Shown: positions 44,519 to 57,019 of the stretch, one piece after another
Numbering within the stretch: position 1 is the stretch's first letter
Layout of the letters: each line of letters starts with the position of its first letter
Assembly (NCBI RefSeq): GCF_000002985.6
Contig: NC_003279.8
Coordinates: 13,206,001-13,270,000 of the forward strand
Length of the DNA: 64,000 bases
Source of the DNA: Caenorhabditis elegans
Taxonomy: Eukaryota > Nematoda > Chromadorea > Rhabditida > Rhabditidae
Direction: 5' to 3'
The notes under the pieces: model-generated
What the model was told of the DNA's origin: nothing
Database searches by the model: none
Seen by the model: only the letters and a program-made list of their open reading frames with translations
Made by a program: the position numbers and the translations under genes

Positions 44519-46902
44519 ATGTGCTCTCTAGATGATGTGGTTTTCTCGGATAGAGAAGATGAAAACGACAATGACGAAGAAATCGAAAAAGAAGAAAAAG
44601 AAGAAAAAGAAGAAGAGTATGAGGAATTAGGTATGCTAGTTATCGAAAATCATTCCAATAAAAAAGAATCGAACGAAAAGTTCAAGCAGATTATGGAATA
44701 TTGCGAGTAAGGGTCTTTTAAACGTTTCTATGCAATAAATTGCATTTTCAGAAAGACAAAATCTACATTTGTAGATAAAGAGTTTCCACATGAGCCCAAG
44801 TCTTATATGACTTTTGAAGAGGATTAGGACCTCATATGGGAAATATGAGGTTTGTTCAATAGCATTTTTTAATATTTTGAGCATCATTCCTGACGTTCGA
44901 ATACATAGTTTCTTCGTGTGCTATCCCCGCTTCCTGTAAATTAACGAATTCTAACAAATTTTCAGAGTTGGAAAACTTGGTTTTACCCGAAAATCTGACG
45001 TCGATTAGCCGTACCTTTCGCCGACGTGTCATCCAGTTTGTCAGTTTATGATCCATTGACTTTCACCGCGTACGAGGTGTTCCAAAGAAAAGTTGGAGAT
45101 TGTGGTCTTGTTGCTGCTTTGTCTGCAATTTCCACAAAGCCTGAAGTTATCATGAACATTTTTGATTCACTGCAACTATCGAAATACGGTGTGTATAAAG
45201 TAAAACTGTTTGTGGATGGTCAATGGAAAACTATCATCATTGACGATTATTTTCCGTATACAACAGATGACATGAGAATCGGAGCTACCTCTGGAAAACA
45301 GGTAATAACTTTCACTTTAATTCATTAAATTGTATATTCAACTTTATTTTCAGATATGGGCAGCGCTTATTGAAAAAGCTCTTGCTAAGGAACGTGGTAA
45401 TTATAAAGGAATCACGGGATTTCAAAATCAGTCGGCATTTTCTGCTCTTACTGGATCACCTGTGTTGTCCATACTGACGACCAGAATTTTAAAAGAACTT
45501 CGCAAACACTGGAAGATACTTATGGACTACAAGTATGAATTTCTCAAAATTTTAATTGGTGTGGTAATTTTTCAGAAAAATCAATATCCGATGGCATGTG
45601 AAACAACTATTCAAAGACGCAATGGAATACTTTCAAAACATGTCTACACTATTATGGATATTGTTGAAAGAGATGGGCACAAACTTCTTCTTCTCAGAAA
45701 TCCAAGTGGAGGCAGCGTTTGGACTGGAAATTGGTCAAAGGAATGGGAATGGTGGCCCGAGAATATGAAAGATCTCTTGGAAGGAATGATTCGAGGATCT
45801 TTCTGGATTTCGTGGGATGACTTTTTAACTATGTTTACTTTTATTCATGTTTGTCGTTATCGTTCGAATTGGTTTGCATATTATGCCAAAGTGTTTCTTA
45901 AATATCCACGTGGTTACACGTTCCCGGTAATCAAAATCAATGTCCCGGAAAAGTGCACAATCTGTATTTCGGCGGTGGACGACTGGATTTCTCGTGTGGT
46001 ACGCTTAAAAACTATTGAACATGCTTTTCAGAGATATTTTTTAGAAGTCTAGCTGGATTACGGTGCACATGGATGACAAAAACTATGAATCGGATATTAA
46101 AAAAGTTGTTGCGTGTGAGATCATTGATGATTCAACTGGGGATATTGATTTGGAACCTGGTAGCTACGTTATTACAGTGAATAAACTGAACAACTCGCCC
46201 ATAGGCAAACGAGATATCTCAATTCACTCTTCCCGACCAATTTCGGTCAATGAAGGGTTTTTGGTAACAAGTGAAGATGGTGAACATATAAAATATGTAG
46301 TGGATAAGTTTGGACAGGAAATTGTGAAAGAGCCGGTAATGTTTAAAAAAAAGTCAGTGAAACAATATATAATCTTCTTTAATATTCAGAAGGATAAAAT
46401 GAGCATTAAAAAGTACACTGATAATAATTCCACATTTATCGCTGTAGTTGCATGGAACTTCGCATATGATCAGTTTCTACATGTTCAGTAAGTCCAATTT
46501 TTATTTTAGATATACGTTGTGCTTTTGTCCTTTCCAGTTTGCGTTACTCAATCACCGATGAACAATTGGTCTCTAGAAGTTTAGAAGACAATCAAACAGT
46601 TGATGTTATTCCTCCAAGGGGTGTTCAGGTAACTTTTTTTCAGTATCACATTCATCATGTAGATGAAATTGTAGATTTTGGTAGTAATCGAACAATATGC
46701 AATGCCGGAGATTGTGGATTTCCCAATTGACATTGATTATAAACTTTCAAAAGATGTTGATTCAACAATCAATGGAATCAAAAGAGGATGTCATCTTCCA
46801 GAAATATCTTCATCTCGATTCTTAGAGCAAGTTCACCGTGAGGAGCGAATTTCCGTGGCTGACTGTTTTCTGGATCTTCCAAGCAATTACTGTCAAAATT
46901 GA
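44519..46902 (+). pseudogene. Calpain-like protease, 5' copy, inactivated
   Basis: Same exon plan as the intact copy at 48141-51667: 44519-44706, 44752-44849, about 44966-45301, 45354-45532, 45576-45998, about 46047-46335, then three 3' exons to the stop at 46902. Exons 3-5 still read VGDCGLVAALSAISTKPEV, HVYTIMDIVERDG and RNPSGGSVW. Four lesions are visible: TAG at 44825-44827, one extra nucleotide in exon 2, TGA at 44996-44998 where the other copy has TGG, and a 1-nt loss at the start of exon 5. Retaining the 43-nt intron before exon 5 would restore the frame past the last lesion. The protease domain could in theory be made from a start inside exon 3, but no ATG sits well for this. I call it a pseudogene. 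Confidence 0.75.
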
Positions 46903-48140
46903 ACTTTCTGTCGAATTTGTATCCCACTTCCGAATGAAAATTGATTATTGATATGTGAAATCGGTTTAGTAGAAATTTTTCAGAATTACAGTTCAACTAC
47001 TCAAATTTGTGATTTTTGGTTGGGACCTTGGAAGAGCTTACTGTAATAGAGTTCAACTCTTCACCACGGGAAAATTTTCTTGCGAATTTTTTCGTCCCAA
47101 AAAAAAAGGAAAAAAAGGGTCAAGAACAAACAAACAAACATTTTTGTCACAGTCACCGATGACCTAGGATTGTCGCGAAGTCGGTGAATACAAAGATTCA
47201 CTCGCTCACGACTTATTAATAAATCTAAGGATTTATTAACAAATGATTAAATGTAAAGATTGATTCATCGTTATTACGTAACACATGCTCTTCAATACTC
47301 AACTTCATCCGTGCAATCAATGACAGCTACTCTGTAAAAGGACGACGGCAAAACCCCAATTCAAACTACCGCCAAAAGGAGGATTCAAGGCGCATGAGGT
47401 CTCGCCACGACACATACAACAACGACTGCGACCGTACTCTTGTCATCATGGCGCAGCGCACATTGGCCTATATCGTCAGTCGTCGGCAGTCTGCATCGGG
47501 CTTCACCACCACAGCACGTGCCCGACGGTGGCACGTTTAAATGAATGTTTGAGTGTTAGTGATTCAAGGCTTTTCCCTTGAATCACTCGTAATAAATGAA
47601 TTAATAGAATAAGAGTCTTTTGTTAATCCTTTCAGTACCTCATGGGCCGGAAACCACTCCGAAACAAGGATTTCCTCATCCTCCCTGGCTCAATCGGTAA
47701 CTGCTTGAGCCGGGGGGTGGTTGAATATACATAACAAGCAAAATTCATGCACGGCCATGCGGCAAACGCCTAAAAATATTAATTTTACTGTGATAACTGA
47801 AATGTTTGAATTCAGTAATAATAATATAGAAAACGTTAGGTCTGAAATCATGCTTATTTTTTAACAGGCTTAACAAAGACAGGCACTAAAATGAGGATTT
47901 TTCTAACTTTTTGACAAATTAAGTACAAGAATTTTCTTACACTTTTATATGAATTTTGCTGCAAAAAGTGGTATTATCCTAATGAAATTACTAGTATTTG
48001 CCGTACAATTTTGATTCATTCGTCAGAATTTAGTTTATTAAAAACGTGGAATACATTTTTTTTTTCTAAAAAACATTTTGACAAAACAAAAGAATGTTCC
48101 GTAAAAAACCGTATTTTGTCATTTCTAAACTTTTAACGGA
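46903..48140. other. Spacer between calpain copies
   Basis: 1.2 kb between the two tandem calpain-like genes. Its middle is occupied by the GC-richer LTR-like insertion at 47145-47736; the rest is AT-rich without a gene. Confidence 0.5.
47145..47736. mobile_element. LTR-like insertion, possible solo LTR
   Basis: 592-bp stretch starting TGTCACAG and ending ATACATAACA, richer in GC than its flanks, with AATAAA near 47591. TG...CA ends fit a retrotransposon LTR. No direct target duplication was found and no gag/pol is nearby. TGGCTCAATCGGTAACTG near its right end resembles a tRNA A box, so a SINE-type origin is possible. Confidence 0.3.
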
Positions 48141-51100
48141 ATGAATTCGCCCCAGGAAGAGGAGCTTTTGGAGCTAATAGAGAAATACAATGAGGATAAA
48201 TATTGTACGAACATGAACTGGACTATATTTCTCGGTGATCACGAGAATGAAAAAGAAGCGAATGAAAAGTTTAAGAGCATTTTGGAAGATTGCCAGTAAG
48301 AATTTTTCAAATTTCATTTAGAAACACAAGCCAGTTTTCAGAAGATCCAAATCTGCATTCATCGATAAAGAGTTTCCACATGAGCCCAAGTCTTATATGA
48401 CCTTTGACGAGCAATCGAAGGTATATGGGAAGTACGAGGTATGTTCAAAAGTTCTGTAAGACCCCTTGATTTTGGAAGAATCATCGAAAAAAAAGAATTG
48501 AAGAGATCAACATTATCAAAAATTAAGTCAATCGCTCATATTAACCTGAAATATGTTATGGGGTTATCCAAGTAGTGTCGTGAAATTAAAAAGTGTAATT
48601 TTAAACACATTTTCCCTCATTCAAGTACAGTTCAAAACAATAGTATTTCAAAACAGTTTGTGACGCCATTTCGTGACATTTCCCGACTTTTCTCGACATT
48701 ATCCAACAACCAGAAAGTGGACAACTCAATGAAAGACACACCAATGAAAGATGGTGTCCACAAAATGTGAAAATTCACAAAACTCGCTGCAGAAGATCAA
48801 TTCTGATAAAACAACAGTGAAAAAATGTCGAGAAACGTCCAGAAATGTCGCGAAATTACGTCACAAACTGTATTTAAGTGCACGTTTTTGAAGTTTCTTG
48901 AATAAGGCAAAAAGTTTATTGAAATACACTTTTCAATATAACGAAACTATTTGATTAACCCCATTATAAACCAACAAATCTTGTTCTTTTAAAATTTCGT
49001 TCTATTATAATTATTTACTTTTGTTTGATTTATTTTTCTTTCAATGGAGTCTTACGGGTCTATTTTATTTTATGTATTATATTATTCAAATAACCCTTCT
49101 GCTCATTTATATTATGCATATTATAATATTTGGTTATATATTATCCAGTTACTAAAATAAACAACAATTAACTGAATTACCAAAAAACATGTGCATAGCT
49201 AAAAGTTTTCAGAGTTGGAAAACTTGGTTGTTCCCGAAAATCTGGCGTCGAATAACACCACCTTCCACCGACGTGTCATCCAGTTTGTCAGTTTATAATC
49301 CATTGACTTTCACCGCGTACGAGGTGTTTCAAAGAAAAGTTGGAGATTGTGGTCTTGTTGCTGCTTTGTCTGCAATTTCCACAAAGCCTGAAGTTATCAT
49401 GAACATTTTTGATTCACTGCAACTATCGAAATACGGTGTGTATAAAGTAAAACTGTTTGTGGATGGTCAATGGAAAACTATCATCATTGACGATTATTTT
49501 CCGTATACAACAGATGGAATCAGAATTGGCGCTACTTCTGGGTATCAGGTATTAACAATTTTTGGATCAATATAATTTGGATAATCGGTAAATCGCTGGT
49601 CCTGGAACGCTTACGGGATGTAACTGGATTAATGATTCGTGATCGTTCCGTTTCCCGCCAGCGCCCTTATCACGTCCTCTCCACGTATACAAAAGTTTGC
49701 AAGAATTTTTTAAATTCGGTATGCGCACGGAGAGGACACCATCTCGGCAAACAACGGCACCTTTCTTGCGCATATCTTGCCTTCTCTTAATAAAGTTCAT
49801 TCTTAATCAGGTCTCTTTAGAAATCAAAACAAAAAAGAAAATATTGATAGAACAATAGCGCACTTCTCCGCACTTCTTCGCCGTTCTCCACTGTTTGCTA
49901 AATGTTTTTTGAAAGGTGGAGAAGTCTACTAGAAAGCTCCCGGAAACTGCCGAGATTAGAGTGCGGACGTGGCGCAGATGGAGCGCTAACAATATTGTAT
50001 ATGATGAGACTAGAGCGCGCTTCAGGATCAGCAATTTTCCGAGTACCTACGATATCGTCAAAATATAGATTCATTGAACACGCGTAAACTTAACTTTCAG
50101 ATATGGGCAGCGCTTATTGAAAAAGCTCTTGTTAAGGAATGTGGTAATTATAAAGGAATTCATGGATTTCAAAGTTTGTCTGCATTTTCTGCTCTTACTG
50201 GATCACCTGTGTTGCTCATTCCAGTTGCCAAAATGTTCAATAATCTTAGAAAATACTGGAAGACACTGATGGAGTTCAGGTTTGAATTTTCAGACTTCTA
50301 AATTATTGTACCATGTATTCAGAAATAATCAATATCCGATGGCATGTGGCACCTTGAACCGAGAAGTCAACGGAATACTTCCACAACATGCCTATACTAT
50401 TATGGATATTGTTGAAAGAGATGGGCACAAACTTCTTCTTCTCAGAAATCCAAGTGGAGGCAGCGTTTGGACTCGAAATTGGTCAAAGGAATGGGAATGG
50501 TGGCCCGAGAATATGAAAGATCTCTTGGAAGGAATGATTCGAGGATCTTTCTGGATTTCGTGGGATGATTTTTTAAATGTTTTTTGTTCCATTTATGTTT
50601 GTCGTCATCGTTCAAATTGGTTTGCTTATTATGCCAAACTGGTTCTTAAATATCCAGAAGATGACGCATTTCCGGCTATCGATATCAAAGTCACTGAAAA
50701 GTGCATGGTCTGTATTTCGGCGGTTGACGACTGGATTTCTCGTGAGGTACTCTTAAAAACTGTCGAATTTCAAATGCCAAAATATGTTCAGAGGTATAGC
50801 TGGATTGCAGTACACAAGATCAACGGCATATTTTCTGATAATAAAAAAGTAGTTGCATGTGAGATCATCAACGATTCTACTCAGGATATCGATTTAGAAC
50901 CTGGTATATACACTATCACAGTCATTTATCTCAATGACTGGAGCTTGGACAAACGAGACATCTCAATTCACTCTTCCCGACCAATTTCGGTCAATGAAGG
51001 GTTTTCGAGAACAAGGAAAGATAGCGTACATATAAAATATATAGTGGATAAGTTTGGGCAAGAAATTGTGAAAGAGCAGGTATTGTAAACAATGAAGTCA

Positions 51101-51667
51101 ATATATAAGCCTTTTTAATATTCAGAAGGATAAAATGAGCATTAAGAAGTACACTGATAATAATTTCACATTCATCGCAGTAGTTGCATGGAACTTCACA
51201 TATGATCAGTTTCTACATGCTCAGTGAGTCTAATGTTTTTTTAGTTATGTTCTACTATTTCACCTATTTCAGTTTGCGTTACTCAATCACTGATGAACAA
51301 TTTGTCTCTAGAAGTTTAGAAGACAAGCAAACAGTTGATGTAATTCCTCCAAGAAGGCACCAGGCTAGTTTTTAGTATATTAGGCTAGTGATAAGCCTTA
51401 TAAATAAACACATACGACATATCAAAAACACTCTTTCAGGTTTTGGTTGTGATAAATCTTGAAGCAATGCCTGAAATAGTGGATTTCCCAATTGACATTG
51501 ATTATAAACTTTCAAAAGATGTTGATGCAACAATCAATGGAATCAAAAGAGGATGCCACCTTCCAGAAATATCTTCATCTCGTTTCTTAGAATATGTTCA
51601 TCGTGAGGAGATAATTTCATTGGATGATTTCATACCGGAAATTGAAGTACTGTCGAAATTGAACTGA
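48141..51667 (+). CDS. Calpain-like cysteine protease, 3' copy
   Basis: Nine exons: 48141-48295, 48342-48438, 49213-49548, 50101-50279, 50323-50746, 50792-51079, 51126-51223, 51273-51363 and 51440-51667; 1,896 nt, 631 aa, all phases agree. Calpain family marks: FIDKEFPHEPKSY, WKTWLFPKIW, FQRKVGDCGLVAAL (Gln124 and catalytic Cys130), QHAYTIMDI (His278), RNPSGGSVW (Asn298) and SKEWEWWPENMKDLLEG. The C-terminal half (from about residue 320) is like calpain domain III (C2-like): FWISWDDFLNVFCSIYVCR, ISIHSSRPISVNEGF. No EF-hands, as in other atypical worm calpains. Unusual: GDCG and RNPSG replace the usual GDCW and RNPWG. Exon 8 ends CAG|GCTAGT, a GC donor where the other copy has GT. Substrate unknown. 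Confidence 0.85.
48560..48960. repeat. Foldback repeat in calpain intron 2
   Basis: CAGTTTGTGACG...TTCGTGACATTTC...CTCGACATT on the left recurs in inverse as AATGTCGAG...AATGTCGCG...GTCACAAACTG. The left and right flanks also pair loosely. This explains the long intron (774 nt). Confidence 0.65.
49560..50095. repeat. Insertion in calpain intron 3
   Basis: This intron is 552 nt here but 52 nt in the tandem copy (45302-45353), so about 500 nt was gained after duplication. It is GC-richer than the surroundings (TTTCCCGCCAGCGCCC; GTGCGGACGTGGCGCAG). No ends or coding region recognised. Confidence 0.5.
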
Positions 51668-52380
51668 TAAACTTACGCATTGTATGTCGAATTTGTATCC
51701 CACTGTCAAATGAAGTCCAATTGAAGTCCAATTACACTAAGGTCAATAGTTTTATTTGAAGGTTTTTCAGGATTTCGATGTCATGGTGGATCTACCAATT
51801 AATTAAGTTTGATGTTTTTAAATTTTTGTTAAAGCTTCTTGAAGCACACTGTATTGTATCTTGTTGAATTGTATATATAGCATTATTCATACCAAGCTGT
51901 GCTGATAATATTTCCGGTAATCGTAAAGAACTGTTAGTTTTACTATGATAATCCAACTTTTTAAATTAAAATTATTATAAAAACGTAGGAAAATGGTTGT
52001 TTACTATTAAAATCATACCTTATTATTAAAAAATGTTCAGAAAAAAACCAAAAAAAGTACCCGAGATGAAAAATAAACATTTTTAACGGCAACTACTCTT
52101 GGTCCCATCCAACTAAACAATTTTAGATAATTGTCAAGCTTCTATGATTAAACCCTTAAACAGAAACAAAATTTATGTATTCAAAAAAGTGAAACAAAAA
52201 AGAACATTGAAGAAGTTACAAAATTCAGCATAGAAAAAAAGGACGATGAAATCATGAATTGGTGTATGCAATGAAAAATTTGAAAAACTTCTCAAAAGTG
52301 ATGTAATACATTTATTTGAAAGAAAAATTGGCAAATGGAACATTAAGAAACGAACATGAAAATTGTAAGAAAACATATAT
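51668..52380. other. Convergent intergenic region
   Basis: 3' flanks of the calpain gene and of the first minus-strand family gene. AT-rich, no gene seen. TTTATT at 52379-52384 (AATAAA on the minus strand) overlaps the stop codon of the latter gene. Confidence 0.55.
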
Positions 52381-54217
52381 TTATTCACAACGCCGGTTAT
52401 GCTGCCAATATTCTAACGGAACTTGAACGCTGATACGATCGTTAGAAGGTTTTTTGGGTGCCCACGCGGCTGCTGTTACCCGGGCTGTTCCAGCGTATTG
52501 TGGTGGATAGGTTACACCAAAGACTTCTTCCATATTTCTTGGTGATGGCCGAGCGTTGGTCTTGGAAACAGGATTGACATTACGATGGTGCACAGAGTGT
52601 TCTGAAATGATTTTAGTAAATAATATGTTTGAAAAGTGAAATATCAAATTCCTACCTCTCATTTGGCCACTTTTCCCTTGAGTTGTTTTTTCGGTGATTT
52701 CCACCTTCAACTTCTCAATCAGTTTTTCCTTTTCCGCCAAGCTCTTCTTGAGATTCTTATTCTGTTTTTTAGTTTCCATGGATGCAATGAGAGATTGAGA
52801 TTTTTCTGCATTTAATTTAGAGCAATAATCATTTGCTTCCTTAATTTTCATACGACTTTCGTTCAACTCCTCTTTCGCACAATCCAATTCAACTCCCATG
52901 ACATATTGTTCACTCTCGTGCCTCATAATCTTCCTATCTCTTTGTTCCAGTGACTTCTTGATTTTTTCCATTTCCAACTTGATCTCAAGAATTTGCTTAT
53001 CCTTCGGATTCTCTTGATCTTGCACCTTCAGTTGTTCCTTTTCATCCAGCTTCTTCTGTCTTTCTTCTTCAATTTTTACAGCAAATGTCTTCACTCGAGC
53101 TGCCCGAAGTATTACATATTCTTTCGTCAAGCTGCAATATTTTTCCTTCTGAATTGTTTCGTCGATAGTTCTACTGATAAGAACAGTTCCATTATCTTTT
53201 GCGAAAACATCCAGTGTTGTGTTCGTGGCTCGACGGGCATCATAGACAAGCTCCTTACAGTAAACTTGCTCAAACTCATTCGTGGCTGAATTATACGTAT
53301 ACTGTTCATTCTTTTCGCTTAAGCAGTTGAAGCAGTGAATCACACGTGTATCTAATACTTTTGAATGAACGGAATACTTTGGAATTAGATCATCTTCGGA
53401 GGTAACCGAATTGCACATAGAACAACCAATACTTGTTGCGTTGATGAACTTTCCTGTGCTATTGTCGTAATGATATTTTGAATATCTCCCGGTTTTCTTG
53501 GAAAGAACAGCCACGACAATTGTTGTGAATCCGCAATATTGAATTCTGAACGGTGCGAGAGTCTTCAAGTAGTCCAAAAATCCAAACTCATTACTGATTT
53601 CTGTTACTTCTTCATCTTCTCTAACCATCAATCCATTCGTCTCAATACTTTGCATTACCAGTGTAGTAACTGGATTTTTTGGTGAACATGCATGCATAGA
53701 CGATCTTGTCATCATTGCTCCAGTTTCATCTCTTTCAATCACAATAGTCTCTTTCTCACCATTTAATACTGTGACCATACTCCCTGTCGTGGCTTTTTCC
53801 CGATCATAAACCAACTCTGGACGATCAACTTCCACAAATCTGCGAGTTTTGAAAGAATAGAAACTGTTCCATCTTGTTCGACATCGAGTTGAATGCAAAA
53901 ATCACACGGTTTCCAATCTCTTCACACCAGACAGCGTAGTCAGGAAAGAGGCCCTTCTCGGCAATAATTGGCAAACATGGAGAGCACACATGAGGTACAA
54001 AGGTATCCTTTTCAGCGCAGAACTCAAATGGATAAGAACGACCATCCGGATGAGCTACACGAATGGTTCTCATTTTCAGTGATGAGCATTTGCAAACGGT
54101 CCACTTGAGACTACGATCTTTTTGTTGAGATCCGGGAATTCGAGTGTACGGAAGCTTGAAAGCAGAGGCAGTGGAAAAGATAGACATCGGAGAAGAAGAT
54201 CTGCTAGAGGTATCCAT
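52381..54217 (-). pseudogene. Two-module Cys protein, minus-strand copy R1, frameshifted
   Basis: Exon 1 52656-54217 (ATG 54215-54217, just after a TTTCAG trans-splice-like site), exon 2 52381-52601. Module 1 has CSPCLPIIAEKGLFPDY, then NSMSNKMEQF. Module 2 has CSMCNSVTSEDDLIPKY and EKNEQYTYNSATNEFEQV. A long coiled coil follows (EIKLEMEKIKKSLEQRDRK onward), then a tail with YPPQYAGTARV. A 2-nt deletion at 53860/53861 against R2 and R3 (GAATAGAAACTG versus GAATAGACAAACTG, plus strand) splits the frame inside module 1. The rest is fully open, so the loss is recent, polymorphic, or a sequence error. Function unknown. Confidence 0.72.
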
Positions 54218-54289
54218 GGTATCTGAAATTGAACAATTTGTCAACTGTTGTCACAATGTGACAACAATAAGTAAAGAGGAGATGCAAAA

Positions 54290-54500
54290 TTCATGAGCCA
54301 AAAAATAACTGTGAACAAATAGGAGAGCGAGCTAAACAACAACTAACCTGCTCCAAGCAAACCTGCAAAAAAAATGAATGACAGGAGAGTGTATTGCAAC
54401 GTGTATGACGTTAGAACGCTGTGCAAGGCCGTGCAGAAAGTAATCGATAGAGTGTGAGAGGTATCGGGAAGATGTGGTGACCCTAGAGGAGAGTGGCATC
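54290..54500 (-). promoter_or_regulatory. Conserved upstream block of R1
   Basis: About 200 bp lying 70-280 bp upstream of the R1 start and closely matching the block upstream of R3 (59632-59830). Shared stretches include TTGCAACGTGTA, CGCTGTGCAAGGC, GTAATCGATAGAGTGTG and GAGGTATCGGGAAGATGTGG. Could be promoter, outron or a small RNA gene; duplication alone could also explain it. Confidence 0.5.
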
Positions 54501-54936
54501 TTACTGGGGCAATGCAAGTAGTGTCGGCAAATTGTAGAAAAATGACGTCACAACTGTATTGAACACTAATAGTCCCATAAAAGAATTTAGGGTTTTATGG
54601 ATTCAAGGTAGAAGCGACTCAAATTGAGCATTTTTATGAGCTTTCCAACAACCATGGTACATTTATCTTGTAAGCTTGAAAATTGCTAATTGTTTTTTTT
54701 TAATCTCCTACAGCGAACTGAAACTTACAATAACAGCTGAAATCTTGTCGGGGTTTATAAAAATCAGGTTCAGGTTATGGCTGTAAACATGAAAAAACAT
54801 AGAAACATCTAGTTTCCCGTCAAAAAAATGTTTCTCCCTGAAATGATACAAAGAAAGTCAGTTTCTATTAATCAAAAACATTTATTCACAAATAGAGTCA
54901 AAGAATGGGCCAAGGAGGCCGAAACAGAGTCTTTTT

Positions 54937-56727
54937 TTATTCCAAATACCATCTGAGTTGTGGTGGGACGTACTCAGAACCTCCAGAACTTGATTGTTGG
55001 CCAGATGTAGACGATCTCGCGAATCTTGGGAAGGATAGATGTAAAACATCACTGGCATTCGTGGTCGGTGATGGAACTGTGAGCTCGGAGTCAGAAATGT
55101 AATCGGTTTCTGGATTAGGTTGCAGCTGCCGCTGAGCATGTTCTGAAAAAAAAACGTACAACTAGCTGAAATTTAGAAGTATAAAGTTCAAATTCATACC
55201 TCTAGCTGCACTTTCCGCGATCTCGGCTTTCAATTTTTCAATCAATTATTCTTTTTCTCCCAGGATAGTCATAAGATTTTCGTACTGTTTCTTTGCTTCT
55301 CTCGATGCCTGGACTTTAGCTTCTTCCAATTTGATATCACGTTCAAATGCTCCCTGCATTCTCACAACACAGTCGTCCAACTTCCTTCTAACTAGCTCCA
55401 GTTCACATTCCTTATCACGATGTTTTTCCACATGCATCTTGATCCTCGTATCTTTTTCTTCTAATAACGTTGTCATTTCTTTCATTTCCAATTCCATTAT
55501 AACAATCTGTCCATCCTTTTGTTTCTCCAGTTCTTGAGTCTTCAACACCTTCTGTTGTTCCTCTTCATCCAGCTTCTTCTGTTTCTCTTCTTGAATTCTC
55601 ACAGCAAATGTCTTCACTGGAGCCGCTGGAAGTACAACATACTCATCCGTAACGATGGAATATTTTTCCTTCTGAATTACTTCGTAAACATCTCTGCTAA
55701 TGATCACAGTTCCATTATTCGCAACGTTCTCTGGGAAAACATAAGCAGCCAACGAAGCTCTGTTGAATCGATTTGGATCGTAGACAAGTTCTTTACAATA
55801 GACTTGTTCGAATGCATTGGTATCTGGGTTGAAGGTGTACTGCTCGATATCACTGGTTAAGTTATTGGTGCAGTGAATAACACGGGCATCCAAAGCTTTT
55901 GAATAAACGGAATATTCTGGGAGGAGATATTTTTCGGAAGTAACTGAATTGCAATTCGAACAATCAAGATTGGATGTGTTGATGAAACTTCCAGTGTTGA
56001 TAACATAATGATATTTTAAATATCTGCCTGTTTTCTTAGAAAAAACGTGAATAGAAGTTCTATTAGCGCTACAGGTTTTAATCTTCAACTCTGGAAGAGT
56101 CTCCACGTAGTCCAAATATCCAAACTCATTACTAATATCTGTTACTTCTTCATCCTTTCCAACCTGCAATCCATTCTTCTCAATATTTTGCATTACCAAC
56201 GTGTTAACTGGCTTTCGCGAGTTATCTTTATGCACAAATGATCTTATCAACATGGCTCCATTTTCATCTCTTTCAATCACAATTGTCTCGTTTTCGCCAT
56301 ACAATGCTGCTACAATATCACCTGTTGTAGCATCTCCTCGATTGTAGACCAACTCTGGAAGATCAACTTCCACAAATCTGCGAGTTTCGAAAGAATAGAC
56401 AAACTGTTCCATCTTGTTCGACATCGAGCTGAATGCAAAAATCACATAATCTTCGATTTCTTCAGCCCACACAATGTAGTCAGGGAAGAGGTCCTTCTCA
56501 GTGATTATTGGAAGACAGGCAGAGCACACATGGGGAACGAAGGTGTCCTTTCCTTGACAGAACTCGAAGAAATAAAGACGACCATCTGGATGGTGTAGTC
56601 CAATAGTTCTGATTTTCATGAATGAGCACTTAAAAATAGTCCACTTGAGAAGACGTGGCACAGGTTTTGATCCAGGAATTCGAACATACGGAAGCTTGGA
56701 AGCAGAGATTTCAGAAGAGACAGACAT
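54937..56727 (-). pseudogene. Two-module Cys protein, minus-strand copy R2, nonsense codon
   Basis: Exon 1 55200-56727, exon 2 54937-55142. Module 1: CSACLPIITEKDLFPDY, NKMEQFVYSFETRRFVEV. Module 2: CSNCNSVTSEKYLLPEY, DIEQYTFNPDTNAFEQV. The coiled coil starts near residue 370 (EEKQKKLDEEEQQKVLKTQE). The frame is open for 493 codons, then TAA at 55246-55248 stands where R1 and R3 have a Lys or Asp codon. The sequence after it (LIEKLKAEIAESAAR) and exon 2 (HAQRQLQPNPETDYISDSEL ... VPPQLRWYLE) are still well kept. A nearly full protein lacking about 85 C-terminal residues could be made, so this copy may still work. Confidence 0.7.
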
Positions 56728-57019
56728 GGTGGAAGGAAGTTCTGAAATTTTATCAATATTTTAAATTTTCGTGGACTTTAAAAGAGAAGTAGCGCCAGTA
56801 TGGGCACCACAATGACCAAATATTATTTATTTAAAAACTCAAGAAATTTCTAGTTTAAAATAGTTTTTTTTGAAAATTGGAGAAACGTAGTAATTGTCAC
56901 TTTTTGACTGTCAATAAAAGTGTATCAAAATTTTCTTTAAAAGTTTTATTGTGATATTTATTTGGTCATTTTGGCACTAAACATCTTTAAGCAAAAAATA
57001 AACGGTGTAAAAGATTAGA

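Noticed and set aside
44519-44710. Separate small acidic protein gene
   Set aside because: It ends at a donor and aligns in layout with exon 1 of the calpain copy at 48141, so it is the first exon of the calpain pseudogene.
53830-53900. Programmed frameshift in R1 (and at 58560 in R3)
   Set aside because: No slippery heptamer or pseudoknot-like context, and paralogues show a plain 2-nt or 4-nt deletion at these sites.
55331-55860. Plus-strand Leu/Phe/Ser-rich frames opposite the coiled-coil regions
   Set aside because: They are antisense shadows of the Glu/Lys-rich coiled coil, without splice or start context.
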